Shown piece by piece: positions 8,755 to 17,379 of a stretch of 64,000 nucleotides of DNA. Source of the stretch: Alphaproteobacteria bacterium (GTDB lineage: Bacteria > Myxococcota_A > UBA796 > GCA-2862545); the NCBI GenBank assembly GCA_020632955.1, contig JACKEO010000008.1, positions 136,890 through 200,889 of the forward strand, in the 5' to 3' direction. The first letter of the stretch is position 1. Every line of letters begins with the position of its first letter. Both the position numbers and the translations under genes were made by a program. The notes under the pieces are model-generated. The model worked only from the letters and a program-made list of their open reading frames with translations, was not told the DNA's origin and made no database searches.

Positions 8755-9192
8755 TCAGAAGGCCGGCTCGCCCTCGAAGCTGAAGGTGACGGCCGAGCTG
8801 CTGCCGTCGCGCATCCCCTGGCCACCCAGCACCACCGAGAGCTCCTCGGGCTTCCAGGTGAAGGTGCCGGTCTCCCAGGTGACGTCCACGACGTTGCCCT
8901 CGGCGAAGAGGTCGCAGGCCACGCGCTCCAGGTCCACGAGCACCAGCGCGCGCCCGAGGCCGGCGTCGGGACCGGTGCCCGTGGCCACCACCTCGCAGCC
9001 GGTGAAGGCCACGCGCCAGTCGCTGCCCTCCTGCGTGATCGTCACCGTCTCGTCCACCGGGTCGGGCGAGGCCACCACGCTGGTGCCGAAGGTGAAGAAC
9101 CACGACACCTCGGTGGTGCCCGCGTACGAGGTGGGGAAGTCGCCGCCGGCGCAGGCCGACAGCAGCACGACGGGGACGACGGACGGGCGCAT
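8755..9192 (-). CDS. Small lipoprotein, function unknown
   Basis: A 145-residue protein with a short signal peptide and lipobox LLSAC, followed by an all-beta-looking domain (alternating hydrophobic residues, WFFTFGTSVV, VTITQEGSDW, VDVTWETGTFTW). Two cysteines (in FTGCEVV and VACDLF) could form a disulfide. I do not recognise a family. It is encoded convergently with the TPR gene and, with a 48-bp gap, follows the GHL10 gene on the same strand. Confidence 0.65.
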   Translation of the reverse strand: MRPSVVPVVLLSACAGGDFPTSYAGTTEVSWFFTFGTSVVASPDPVDETVTITQEGSDWRVAFTGCEVVATGTGPDAGLGRALVLVDLERVACDLFAEGNVVDVTWETGTFTWKPEELSVVLGGQGMRDGSSSAVTFSFEGEPAF

Positions 9193-9240
9193 GCGCGACG
9201 CTCCGGGGCACGGCAGCGCCAGCCTACACGGCGTGGACGA

Positions 9241-10740
9241 TCAGTCCACCTCCACGATGCGCGCGGCGCTCAGGGTGTCGAGACGGGTCAACGCGGCCAC
9301 GGCCCAGCGGCCGGGCTCCAGGGCCAGCGCGTCGCCCTGCGCCACGCGCTCGAGCACCCAGCCCTCCCCGTCGTCGCCGAACACGGCCCAGCCGCGCAGG
9401 GGCACCGGATCGCGGTGGCGCAGACGCAGCGTGCGGCCCTCCAGCGTGGCCTCGGGTGCGCGTACCGTGGCGTCCACGCCGTGGTGGGGCGGTGGCAGCG
9501 CGGGCTCCGCGAACACGCCGGCACGCAGCCAGGCGGCGCGGTCCTCCATCGCGAGGTGCTCGGCCCGGAACAGCACCACGCCGGTGGCCCCCTGCGCCCG
9601 GCCCGTGGTCACCTGCAGGGCCAGCTCCTCCCGCGTCCACGCCGCCGAGCTGCCCAGGCGCGACAGGTCGAGGCCCACGAAGGTCCAGGCCCGCCCGTCG
9701 GCCTGCGCCCACCACCAGCCCGCCAGCGCCCCGAAGGGCTGCCCCGACGAGGTGGTGGGCCAGTAGAGCTGGGGCGCGAGGTAGTCCACGTCGCCCGCGG
9801 CCAGCCAGGCCAGGGGGTCGGCGTACAGGCCGGCCCAGGCGTCGAAGCCCGTCACGCCCGGCGGCTGCCCCGGGCGGTAGATGCCGAAGGGCGAGATGCC
9901 GAAGCGCACCGTGGGGTCCTCGGCGCGCACGGCCTCGGCCACCGCGTGCACCGCCGAGGCCACGTTGGCCCGCCGCCAGTCGGCCAGGCCGAGCGCGCTG
10001 CCCGACGCCGCGTGGGTGGCCGCATCGGGGAAGGGCGTGCCGGCCACCGGGTACGGGTAGAAGTAGTCGTCGAGGTGGATGCCCTCCACGCCGCTGCGCG
10101 CCAGGTCGCGCACCACGGCCACCAGGCGCTCCTGCACCTCGGGGCGGCCGGGATCCATCCAGTGGCCGTCGCCGTAGGCCACCACCGCCTCGGGGTGCAC
10201 GGCGCCCAGGTGCGGCGCCACCATCGCGGGGCTGGCGGCCCGGGCGCGGAAGGGGTTGAGCCAGGCGTGCACCTCCAGCCCGCGGGCCCGTGCCGCGTCC
10301 ACGAGCAGCGCGAGCGGGTCGAAGCCGGGGTCGGCGCCCTGGGTGCCCGTGAGCACGTGGCTCCAGGGCTCGTGGGCCGAGGCGTAGAGCGCGTCCCCCT
10401 CCGGCCGCACCTGGAGGAACAGCGCGTTGAGCCCGGCCGTCACGGCCAGATCGGCGAGACCCTCCAGCTCGGCCCGCGCCCCGGCGGCGTCGAGGTCCTG
10501 GCGCGAGGGGAAGTCCAGGTTCCACACCGTGGCGATCCACAGCCCGCGCAGCTCGCGCCTCGGCGCCACCGGGGTCGTGGGGAGACCCTCGGCACCGCCC
10601 GGCGTGGCGGGATCGGTGTCGACCTCCGACCCGCCCTGGTCGGGGCCCACGTCGACGGGGACCGCACAGGCCGCGAGCCAGAGCGCCGCCAGACCGGCCC
10701 TACAGGTCGGTGTAGGCACCCTCGACCTGTCCGTGCGCAT
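9241..10740 (-). CDS. GHL10-type glycoside-hydrolase-like lipoprotein (YngK/FenI family)
   Basis: A 499-residue protein with a lipoprotein signal (lipobox AAC) and an acidic linker. The GHL10/DUF187 domain starts at 'ELRGLWIATVWNLDFPS'. Family hallmarks are present: 'LNALFLQVRPEGDALY', 'VHAWLNPFRA', 'EGIHLDDYFYP' and 'FGISPFGIYRP'. These proteins have a TIM-barrel fold related to GH families and are thought to act on cell-wall or capsular glycans; the aspartates of HLDDYF are the probable active site. A beta-rich C-terminal domain (about residues 420-499) may bind substrate. Its start overlaps the end of the DUF1552 gene by 41 bp, so the two are probably co-translated. Confidence 0.82.
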   Translation of the reverse strand: MRTDRSRVPTPTCRAGLAALWLAACAVPVDVGPDQGGSEVDTDPATPGGAEGLPTTPVAPRRELRGLWIATVWNLDFPSRQDLDAAGARAELEGLADLAVTAGLNALFLQVRPEGDALYASAHEPWSHVLTGTQGADPGFDPLALLVDAARARGLEVHAWLNPFRARAASPAMVAPHLGAVHPEAVVAYGDGHWMDPGRPEVQERLVAVVRDLARSGVEGIHLDDYFYPYPVAGTPFPDAATHAASGSALGLADWRRANVASAVHAVAEAVRAEDPTVRFGISPFGIYRPGQPPGVTGFDAWAGLYADPLAWLAAGDVDYLAPQLYWPTTSSGQPFGALAGWWWAQADGRAWTFVGLDLSRLGSSAAWTREELALQVTTGRAQGATGVVLFRAEHLAMEDRAAWLRAGVFAEPALPPPHHGVDATVRAPEATLEGRTLRLRHRDPVPLRGWAVFGDDGEGWVLERVAQGDALALEPGRWAVAALTRLDTLSAARIVEVD

Positions 10741-12112
10741 CGACCGGCACGCCCACGCGCTGCATCGCGCCGATCATCACCTGCACAGGGTGCAGGTCGA
10801 GGGCGCGGAGGTGACGACCCGGCCGCATGCCGCCCGCGCGGCCGGCCACGAGCATCATCATCTCCTCGGTCTTGTGCGACGACGTCTTGTCGCCGCCCGT
10901 GTCGAGGCCGTAGCCGCCCTCGATCACGTAGAGGGCCGCCGTGTGGTCGAGCAGGCTGCCGTCGCCCTCGGGGGTGTCGCGCAGCTGACGGAGCAGGTGA
11001 CCCCACAGATCGAGGTGCCACTGGGCGATGGGCGCCATGTAGCCGGCGGGCCCCTGGTGGATGACCAGGTGGACCTCGCGGCTGGAGGCATTCATCGGCG
11101 ACGCGCTGATCATCGGCGCGAAGAAGGTCTGCTGCACCGTGGCCACGCGCGTGAGGTCGCAGGCGAAGGCGAAGCGCAGCAGCTCGGCGAAGCGCTGCAG
11201 CCGCAGGTGCTCGCCGGCGTACTTGAGGCCGCCGTCGCCGCCCGCCGGATCGCTGCTCCAGCCCTGGGGCGCCACGCAGGCCCCCCCCTCCTCGGCCGCC
11301 GGCTGCGACAGGCGCGTCTCGAGCTCGCGGAGCTCCTGCCAGTGCTGCTCGAGCCGCTGGCGATCCAGCGTGGACAGGCGCGCCACCACCCCGCCCATCT
11401 CGCGGTCGACGAGGTCGAGCACCGAGCGGCGCCGCGCGATCTCGGCCTGGCGCACCGCCGCCGCCGACGGGTCCGACGGCAGGAAGGCGCCGGTGAGCGC
11501 CTCGAAGAGCCGCTGGGGGCTCGTCTGCGGGGTGAGGGGCGCCACGCCGTCGCCCGCCTTGCGGTACGACAGGATGCCCTGCTCGGGCGTGGCGTCGTGG
11601 GCGTAGCGCTCCACCTGCCCGCGCAGCTGCAGCGACCGGAAGGTGGTGGAGCCCAGGTGGTCGGCCACGATCTGGTCGGTGCTGGGGCCGGTGACCCGCG
11701 TCTGGTGGTCGTCGCCCTGCTGCCGGATGCCGGCCAGCAGCGGGTTCTGGTGGAAGTGGAAGGACTCGGCGCCGTGGCGACGCCCCCCGGGCGGCACCAC
11801 GCCGTCGGAGCCCGCTTCCGGGATGCGCAGCCCGGTGACCCACGACACGTGGGGAGCCAGATCCTGCAGCGACCGCGCCACCGTGTGCATGGCGTAGGTG
11901 CCGTTGCCCAGATCGGTGGGCCGCAGCAGCATGGGCTCGAGTCCCACGTCGGCGCAGAGCGAGAAGCCCCCGAAGCCCAGCACGTAGCGGAGCGGCGGGC
12001 CGCTCGACGCGCCGGGCGCCGCCATCGCCTCCAGCCAGGGCAGCGCCAGCGCGGTGCCCCCGAGGCCACGCAGCAGGGCACGACGGCTGAGACGTGGCAC
12101 CCGCGGGCTCAC
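10700..12112 (-). CDS. DUF1552 family secreted protein with Tat-type signal
   Basis: A 470-residue protein. The N-terminus has a twin-arginine signal (SRRALLRGLGG, then an A-rich hydrophobic stretch). The remainder matches DUF1552: 'FHFHQNPLLAGIRQQG' and 'STDQIVADHLG', a central LDLVDREM helix, 'FAFACDLTRVATVQQTFF', and the final 'KTSSHKTEEMMMLVAGRAGG' segment. DUF1552 proteins are encoded next to DUF1592/1588/1585 proteins in planctomycetes and myxobacteria; their biochemical role is unknown. The gene overlaps its DUF1592 partner by ATGA, the conserved gene order. Confidence 0.87.
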   Translation of the reverse strand: MSPRVPRLSRRALLRGLGGTALALPWLEAMAAPGASSGPPLRYVLGFGGFSLCADVGLEPMLLRPTDLGNGTYAMHTVARSLQDLAPHVSWVTGLRIPEAGSDGVVPPGGRRHGAESFHFHQNPLLAGIRQQGDDHQTRVTGPSTDQIVADHLGSTTFRSLQLRGQVERYAHDATPEQGILSYRKAGDGVAPLTPQTSPQRLFEALTGAFLPSDPSAAAVRQAEIARRRSVLDLVDREMGGVVARLSTLDRQRLEQHWQELRELETRLSQPAAEEGGACVAPQGWSSDPAGGDGGLKYAGEHLRLQRFAELLRFAFACDLTRVATVQQTFFAPMISASPMNASSREVHLVIHQGPAGYMAPIAQWHLDLWGHLLRQLRDTPEGDGSLLDHTAALYVIEGGYGLDTGGDKTSSHKTEEMMMLVAGRAGGMRPGRHLRALDLHPVQVMIGAMQRVGVPVDAHGQVEGAYTDL

Positions 12113-13743
12113 GGCCGCACCTCCACGAAGTCGGGCGCCGCCACCATCGCCACCAGCAGGTCGTCCAGGTAGGGCTGCTCGCGGAAGGTGCCCTGCAGCG
12201 AGGCCAGCAGCTCGGGGTGGTCGGTGCCCTCCCCGCTGCCGAAGGCGTAGGCCACGAGGTGCTCCACCACGCAGTCCGAGGCGCGCCCCGTCGACGCCAG
12301 CAGCGCGCCGAGCTCACCCACGTCGCGGTAGGTGCCGAGGTCGGGCACCGTGGCGCCCTGGGGCAGCGGGCAGGACGTGACGAACTCCTCCGTGTCCTGG
12401 TCGACGTCGTAGAGGCGGTAGCCCCCGGCGCGGTCGTAGCGCTCCAGGCCCTCGCCCAGGGCGTCCATCTGCTCGTGGCAGCGGGCGCAGCTGGGGTTGG
12501 TGCGGTGGGCCTCGTAGCGGTCGAGCTTGCAGGTGGCCTCGGACAGCGGCGGGGGCGCGTCGGCGTTCACGTTGGCCGGGGGCGGGTCCGGCGGATCGCA
12601 CAGCAGGCGCTCCAGCAGCAGCTTGCCGCGCAGCGTGGGGCTGGTGTCGAGCGTGTGGCTGGAGGCCATCAGGAAGGCCGCCGTGGCGAGGATGCCCTCG
12701 CGGTCGGCGCCGGCCGCCGACACCCAGCCGAAGCCGTCGGCGCCGGGCGACGGGGTGGGCAGGCCGTAGTGCGGGCTCATCGCGTCGTTGATGTACTGGA
12801 AGGGCAGCGTGAGCACCTCGACCCAGGGCCGCCGGTCGTCGAAGACCACCCGATCGATCAGGGCGTCGGCCTGCACGCGCACCGGCACCTCCCAGTCGCC
12901 GGTGATGTGGAGCCGCTCGTAGCCCAGCCACTGGGCGTGGAAGCGCCGCACCTGCTCGCGGGCCCGCGGGTCGGCCAGCAGGCGCCGCGCCTCGGCCGCG
13001 CGGCCCTCGGCGGTGGCCAGCACCCCCTGCTCCGCCGCGTCGAGCAGGGCGTCGTCGGGCGCCGAGCCCCACAGCAGGAAGGCCATGCGGCTGGCCACCG
13101 TGGGGCCGTCGGCCAGGCCGTCGTCGCCGGTGCCCTCGATGCGGTACACCACCTCGGGGTGCTGCAGCAGCACGGCCACCAGGGCGTGCACCGCCCCCGG
13201 CACGCCCAGCGCCGACCCCGCGTCGGTGACCAGCTCGGCCCACGGCGCCAGCTCGGCGGGGGCCACGGGCCGACGGAGCGCCCGGCGCAACACCACCGGC
13301 AGGCTGTCGACCACGCAGTCCACGCCCGCGGACGGCCCGCAGCCCGTGAGGCGCTCGCGCAAGGCCGGATCGGCGGCCACCTGCGCGCCCGCCTCGGTGC
13401 CCAGGCGCTCCAGGGCCTCCAGCAGCACCGGGGACGGATCCTGCCAGGCCACCTCGTTGTCGAAGGGGGTGAGCGGGTCGGGCGGCAGCATCGCGCTGGC
13501 GAGGCCGGGGTCGAGGCCGAGCTGGTGCACGATCACCCGGTCGAGCTCCCACGTGGTGAGGCGCCGGAGCATGGCCGAGCCCGAGGGCTCCAGATCGGTG
13601 TCGCTGTCGGCCGCCGGATCGGTGTCGACCCCGTCGGGGACGCTGTCGTCGGGCCCGTCACCGTCGGGCGTGACGGCGGCGCCACACCCTCCGAGCAGGA
13701 GGGACGCGCCGAGCACGCATCGCCGGGCCGTCGTCCACGCCAC
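12109..13743 (-). CDS. DUF1592/DUF1588/DUF1585 cytochrome-like lipoprotein
   Basis: A 544-residue protein starting at GTG 13743, with GGAGAGGA five bases upstream and a lipoprotein signal ending LLLGGC; an in-frame ATG at 13791 is less likely. After a D/T/P-rich linker come the planctomycete-type modules: DUF1587-like 'LRRLTTWELDRVI', DUF1595/1592 (about residues 170-330, 'VASRMAFLLWGSAPDDAL', 'RRFHAQWLGYERL'), DUF1588 with the CXXCH haem motif SCARCHEQMD, and DUF1585 at the end ('CVVEHLVAYAFGS'). It is exported and probably binds haem c, possibly as a redox protein on the cell surface. It is translationally coupled to the DUF1552 gene. Confidence 0.87.
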   Translation of the reverse strand: MAWTTARRCVLGASLLLGGCGAAVTPDGDGPDDSVPDGVDTDPAADSDTDLEPSGSAMLRRLTTWELDRVIVHQLGLDPGLASAMLPPDPLTPFDNEVAWQDPSPVLLEALERLGTEAGAQVAADPALRERLTGCGPSAGVDCVVDSLPVVLRRALRRPVAPAELAPWAELVTDAGSALGVPGAVHALVAVLLQHPEVVYRIEGTGDDGLADGPTVASRMAFLLWGSAPDDALLDAAEQGVLATAEGRAAEARRLLADPRAREQVRRFHAQWLGYERLHITGDWEVPVRVQADALIDRVVFDDRRPWVEVLTLPFQYINDAMSPHYGLPTPSPGADGFGWVSAAGADREGILATAAFLMASSHTLDTSPTLRGKLLLERLLCDPPDPPPANVNADAPPPLSEATCKLDRYEAHRTNPSCARCHEQMDALGEGLERYDRAGGYRLYDVDQDTEEFVTSCPLPQGATVPDLGTYRDVGELGALLASTGRASDCVVEHLVAYAFGSGEGTDHPELLASLQGTFREQPYLDDLLVAMVAAPDFVEVRP

Positions 13744-13806
13744 GCAGTCCTCTCCATGGCGCGGAAGGCGCCGCACAACCCAATGTTTCACGCGTTCCAG
13801 GGGGGG

Positions 13807-15261
13807 TCAAGGCACGGTGTGTCGCGGTGCGCCATCCAGCTGCAGCACGGTGTCGGCCAGCACCTCGGCCATCAGCCGGTAGCCGTCGGTGTTGCAGTGG
13901 CACCGGTCGGGCGAGATGTACTCCTCGCGGCTGGAGAACCGCTCCTGGAAGTACGGTCGGAAGTCGACATAGGGCGTACCGGACTCGGCCGCGACCTCGG
14001 CCACCACCGGGTAGGCCATGTCCGGATACGACGCGAACACCAGGGCTGCGCCGTGGGCCTCGGCCAGCGCCACGATGCGCCGCAGGTCGCCCCGCATCGC
14101 CTCCACCACCTGCGCGCTCACGTCGCCGCCCGTGCCGGGGTGCTGCGCCTTCACGTCCAGCAGGTAGCGGTAGAGCTCGTTGTCGCGCAGGGCGGGTACG
14201 CGCTCCGCCAGGTCGAGGGCCGCGAAGGGCCTTCCCTGCTGGTACAGCGCATGGGACATGGACCAGAACAACGCCTTGGACCGCGGGAAGTCGGTGAGCG
14301 CCTGCGTCCAGGCGGCCATGGCCTCCTCGTCGCGCCCCGCCCGGTGGAGCACCGAGCCCAGCACGAACCAGAGGTTCTCGTGCATCGCCGACGGGGCGGT
14401 GTCGGCCAGGCCGCGGCGCAGCACGGCCGCCGCCTCGTCCAGCCGATCCAGGCGTGCCATGGCCGCAGCGAGGGTCTCGTAGGCCAGGGGCTCCTCGGGC
14501 CAGCGCTCGAGGTAGGCCTCGGTCTGCTCGATCACCTCGGCGTAGCGGCCCTGTTCCGACAGCGGGATGATCGCCCGCAGCGCGGCCTCGCCCTCGGCGC
14601 CCACCACCGGCGTGGGCACGGTCTCGGGGTGGATCTCGCCGGTGAGCGTGCCGAAGAGGCCCAGGCGCTCGGCGTCGTCGGCCACGTGGTGGGGCGGTCG
14701 CTCCTGCGCCACCACCTCCCCCGCCGCGCGCGAGGCCTGCGCGGCCGCGTCGGCCTCGTGGAAGGTGTTGAAGCGCCAGCCGATCACCGCCACGCGCACG
14801 AACTTGTAGACCCGGCTGTGCATCAGCGTGCGGTCGACCGCGTGCCACCAGCCCCCCACCTCGGGGGTGCGGATGGTGTTCCACGAGTCGTTCTCGCCGA
14901 TGAGCACCACCACCACGTCGGGATCGAAGGCGAGGAGGTCCTCCTCGAGCATGTCGGCGAGGGCGGCGGTGTTCAGGCCCGGGATGCCGCGGTTGATCGC
15001 GCGGTAGCGTCGGTCGCCCAGCCGCGCCTCCAGCACCTCCTCGAGCTGCTGCGGGTACGACAGGCCGCCGATCCCGTAGGTGAAGCTGTCGCCCTCGGCG
15101 AGGATCGTGCGCGCCGCGGCCTCGCCGGGCCCGGACCGGTCGAGGAAGAGCTCCGCCACCCGGAAGCCCGCCTCCGCCACGCCCAGCACCAGCAGGATGC
15201 CCAGCCCGAGGGCGAGCAGGGAGGCCACCCAGCCGGGGATGCGACCACCTTCCGAGGACAC
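13807..15261 (-). CDS. Membrane-anchored SGNH/GDSL hydrolase with internal TPR repeats
   Basis: A 484-residue protein. An N-terminal transmembrane helix (WVASLLALGLGILLVLGV) precedes a split SGNH domain. Block I is GDSFTYG (about residue 57) and the block III-like Asn is in GENDSWN. A TPR array lies about 240-330 ('EEPLAYETLAAAMARL', 'WFVLGSVLHRAGRDEEAM'). The C-terminal half of the hydrolase follows ('ASYPDMAYPVV'), with a terminal CHCNTDGYRLMA that probably supplies the Asp/His pair. SGNH enzymes of this membrane-anchored type act as O-acyl esterases or acyltransferases on exopolysaccharide or wall glycans. The TPR insertion is unusual and may place the enzyme in a complex. Confidence 0.8.
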   Translation of the reverse strand: MSSEGGRIPGWVASLLALGLGILLVLGVAEAGFRVAELFLDRSGPGEAAARTILAEGDSFTYGIGGLSYPQQLEEVLEARLGDRRYRAINRGIPGLNTAALADMLEEDLLAFDPDVVVVLIGENDSWNTIRTPEVGGWWHAVDRTLMHSRVYKFVRVAVIGWRFNTFHEADAAAQASRAAGEVVAQERPPHHVADDAERLGLFGTLTGEIHPETVPTPVVGAEGEAALRAIIPLSEQGRYAEVIEQTEAYLERWPEEPLAYETLAAAMARLDRLDEAAAVLRRGLADTAPSAMHENLWFVLGSVLHRAGRDEEAMAAWTQALTDFPRSKALFWSMSHALYQQGRPFAALDLAERVPALRDNELYRYLLDVKAQHPGTGGDVSAQVVEAMRGDLRRIVALAEAHGAALVFASYPDMAYPVVAEVAAESGTPYVDFRPYFQERFSSREEYISPDRCHCNTDGYRLMAEVLADTVLQLDGAPRHTVP

Positions 15262-15316
15262 GCGACGGGCTCCTGTCAGGCGCGTGCTGCACCTAGCACG
15301 TCGGGGACGCTCCTCC

Positions 15317-17344
15317 TCAGGGCCGCCCGTCCACGACGCAGGGGGCCCCCTGGCACACGTCGATCACCTCGCCCGTGCGGAGGAAGTGCACGAGCTGGTC
15401 CTGGGCCGGCGGCCAGGCCCGCAGCCACCCGTGGGTGTCGTTCTCGTCGAGCACGCCCTCGGCCGGGCTGGCCGGCGTGCGGGGCGTGGGGTCCAGCGGC
15501 ACCGAGAAGTCCACCTCCACCAGCGCAGCGCCCGGCGAGGCCGGGTAGGTCTGCGGCGCCAGGCCCTCCACCGGGCGCACCGCCGGCGTCATGAGCACCG
15601 CCCCGGCCGCCCGCCCCAGGATGAAGCTGGCCTCGTTCACCACCTGCTGATCCTCCCGCGCCACGTGGAGCAGCACCTCGTGGTCCGGCGTGCCCGGCAG
15701 GGGATCGCCGTGCAGGTGCACGCCGAAGGTGAGCGGGTCCACGTCGTCCCAGCCGGTGCCGAGCAGGGCCAGGAAGCGGCTGATGCTGTCGGGCTCCTGG
15801 TACACGAGGCGGATGGCCAGGGAGGCGGGCGCGAACACCGTGCTGCGGTGGAGCAGCAGCGGGTAGCCCGACCCCGGCACGCCCAGCACGCCGCGCGGGC
15901 TGTCGAGGGAGGTGGCCACCATCAGGCTGCCCACCGACCCGCCCTGGCTGTTGCCGGCGTACCAGACCGTGCCCGGATCCCACGCCAGGCGGTCGTCGGC
16001 CCGGCGGAGGCGGGCGTCGTCGGAGGCCGCCAGGGAGGTGCCCACGAGACGCTGGAGCACGAGCTGGTTCGCCACGCCCTGCAGCGACAGCTCCGACAGC
16101 TCCGGGAAGCGGCCGCCGTCCTGGGTGACCACGTCGAGCCACACGTCGAGGGTGCCGCTGTCCATGCCCTGCAGGTCCATCGCGAGGATGGCGTGGCCCA
16201 GCCGCTGGGCCTGGCTGCGCAGCCAGCCGTTGTCGGCCTCGCCGCGACTGCCGAGGAAGCCGTGGCCGTACTGGAGCACCGGCACGGGGTCGGACCCGTC
16301 GAAGGCCACGTGGGGGAGCTGCAGGCGGAAGGCGCGCCGCTCCGCCCCGTCCACCACGGGGCTCCCGTCGGACGCCCGGCGCACCAGGCGCACCCCGAGC
16401 GCGTCGGCGGGCAGCACCACGCTGGGCACCTCCACGGTGCCGTCGATCACCACCCGGATGCCCGACGGACAGCCCGACGGCGGGGAGGGCGGCGTGCACA
16501 CCCGCACCTCGTCGAGCGTGTAGCGGGGACCCTCGGGCGGCAACGCGGCGAAGACGGCGTCACGCACCGCCAGCAGGGCGCGCGTGGCGTCGGCGTCGCT
16601 GCGCACGGGGAAGGACCAGGCGAGCTGCAGGTCCTGTCGTGCCACGCCGGCGTCCTCGAGCGCGGGGAAGACCACCTCCTCGAAGTGGGCCCGCCGGGCG
16701 TGCACGCCGCGCCACGTGCTCGCCTCGCGATCCCGCAGGGCCACGAAGGCCTCGGGCGCCGGCACGGGCACGCCCTCGGCGTCGCGCAGGTCGCGCACGG
16801 CCGCCACCACCCAGGTGCCGCGGGGCAGGGGCACGGCGGGGCGCAGCGTGAGGATGGGCGGGTCGGCGTCGGGCGCCAGGCTGTCGGCCTCGAGCCAGTG
16901 GGGGATGCGCTCGCCCGTGGCGGCGTCGAGCAGCAACGTGGGGCTGTCGTCGGCCACGCTGGCGGCGAGGTCGAAGGGTGCGGTGGCGGCCGGCGGCACC
17001 GCGCCCTCGAGCTGGAAGAGCAGCGGCGTGGCGGCACCGAAGCCCTCGAAGCGGTCGAAGGCCGCGGTGGAGAAGCTGCCGCCGCCCGCGGGCACGGGCA
17101 TCGCCTCGGGGGTGAGCCGCACGCGCAGCCCGTCGGGCGTGGACGCCACCCAGGCGTCCGACGGGAAGGGCAGCAGGCAGCTCGAGGCCACCAGGTTGTC
17201 GCAGCCCTCCTCTCCCCGGGACTCCACCACCCCGAGGTTGTCACCGTCGAGGGAGGGCCCGGTGTCGACCCCCGTGTCGGTGTCCCCGGCGTCGGGGTCG
17301 GAGGGGGCGCAGGCGAGGACGAGCAGGAAGGGCAGGGTACGCAT
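15317..17344 (-). CDS. Large alpha/beta-hydrolase-like lipoprotein
   Basis: A 675-residue protein with a very short lipoprotein signal (LVLAC) and the linker DTDTGVDTGP. The N-terminal ~300 residues are beta-rich ('SSCLLPFPSDAW', 'TPEAMPVP', 'DLQLAWSFPV'), as in a family of large secreted proteobacterial hydrolases. The alpha/beta-hydrolase part contains 'QYGHGFLGSRGE' (oxyanion region) and the nucleophile elbow YAGNSQGGSVG (about residue 440). The catalytic His is probably near the C-terminus (HGWLRAW or HFLRTG). The substrate is unknown; esters or amides of surface polymers would fit. It stands alone, 55 bp from the SGNH gene and 35 bp from the propeller gene. Confidence 0.76.
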   Translation of the reverse strand: MRTLPFLLVLACAPSDPDAGDTDTGVDTGPSLDGDNLGVVESRGEEGCDNLVASSCLLPFPSDAWVASTPDGLRVRLTPEAMPVPAGGGSFSTAAFDRFEGFGAATPLLFQLEGAVPPAATAPFDLAASVADDSPTLLLDAATGERIPHWLEADSLAPDADPPILTLRPAVPLPRGTWVVAAVRDLRDAEGVPVPAPEAFVALRDREASTWRGVHARRAHFEEVVFPALEDAGVARQDLQLAWSFPVRSDADATRALLAVRDAVFAALPPEGPRYTLDEVRVCTPPSPPSGCPSGIRVVIDGTVEVPSVVLPADALGVRLVRRASDGSPVVDGAERRAFRLQLPHVAFDGSDPVPVLQYGHGFLGSRGEADNGWLRSQAQRLGHAILAMDLQGMDSGTLDVWLDVVTQDGGRFPELSELSLQGVANQLVLQRLVGTSLAASDDARLRRADDRLAWDPGTVWYAGNSQGGSVGSLMVATSLDSPRGVLGVPGSGYPLLLHRSTVFAPASLAIRLVYQEPDSISRFLALLGTGWDDVDPLTFGVHLHGDPLPGTPDHEVLLHVAREDQQVVNEASFILGRAAGAVLMTPAVRPVEGLAPQTYPASPGAALVEVDFSVPLDPTPRTPASPAEGVLDENDTHGWLRAWPPAQDQLVHFLRTGEVIDVCQGAPCVVDGRP

Positions 17345-17379
17345 GGCGCGCAGCTACCCGGGGCGTGGCGCGGGTGCGG

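Noticed and set aside
12113..15594. Long plus-strand open frame over 12.1-15.6 kb
   Set aside because: Antisense to DUF1592 and SGNH-TPR genes, both with recognisable motifs; composition typical of GC-rich shadow frames.
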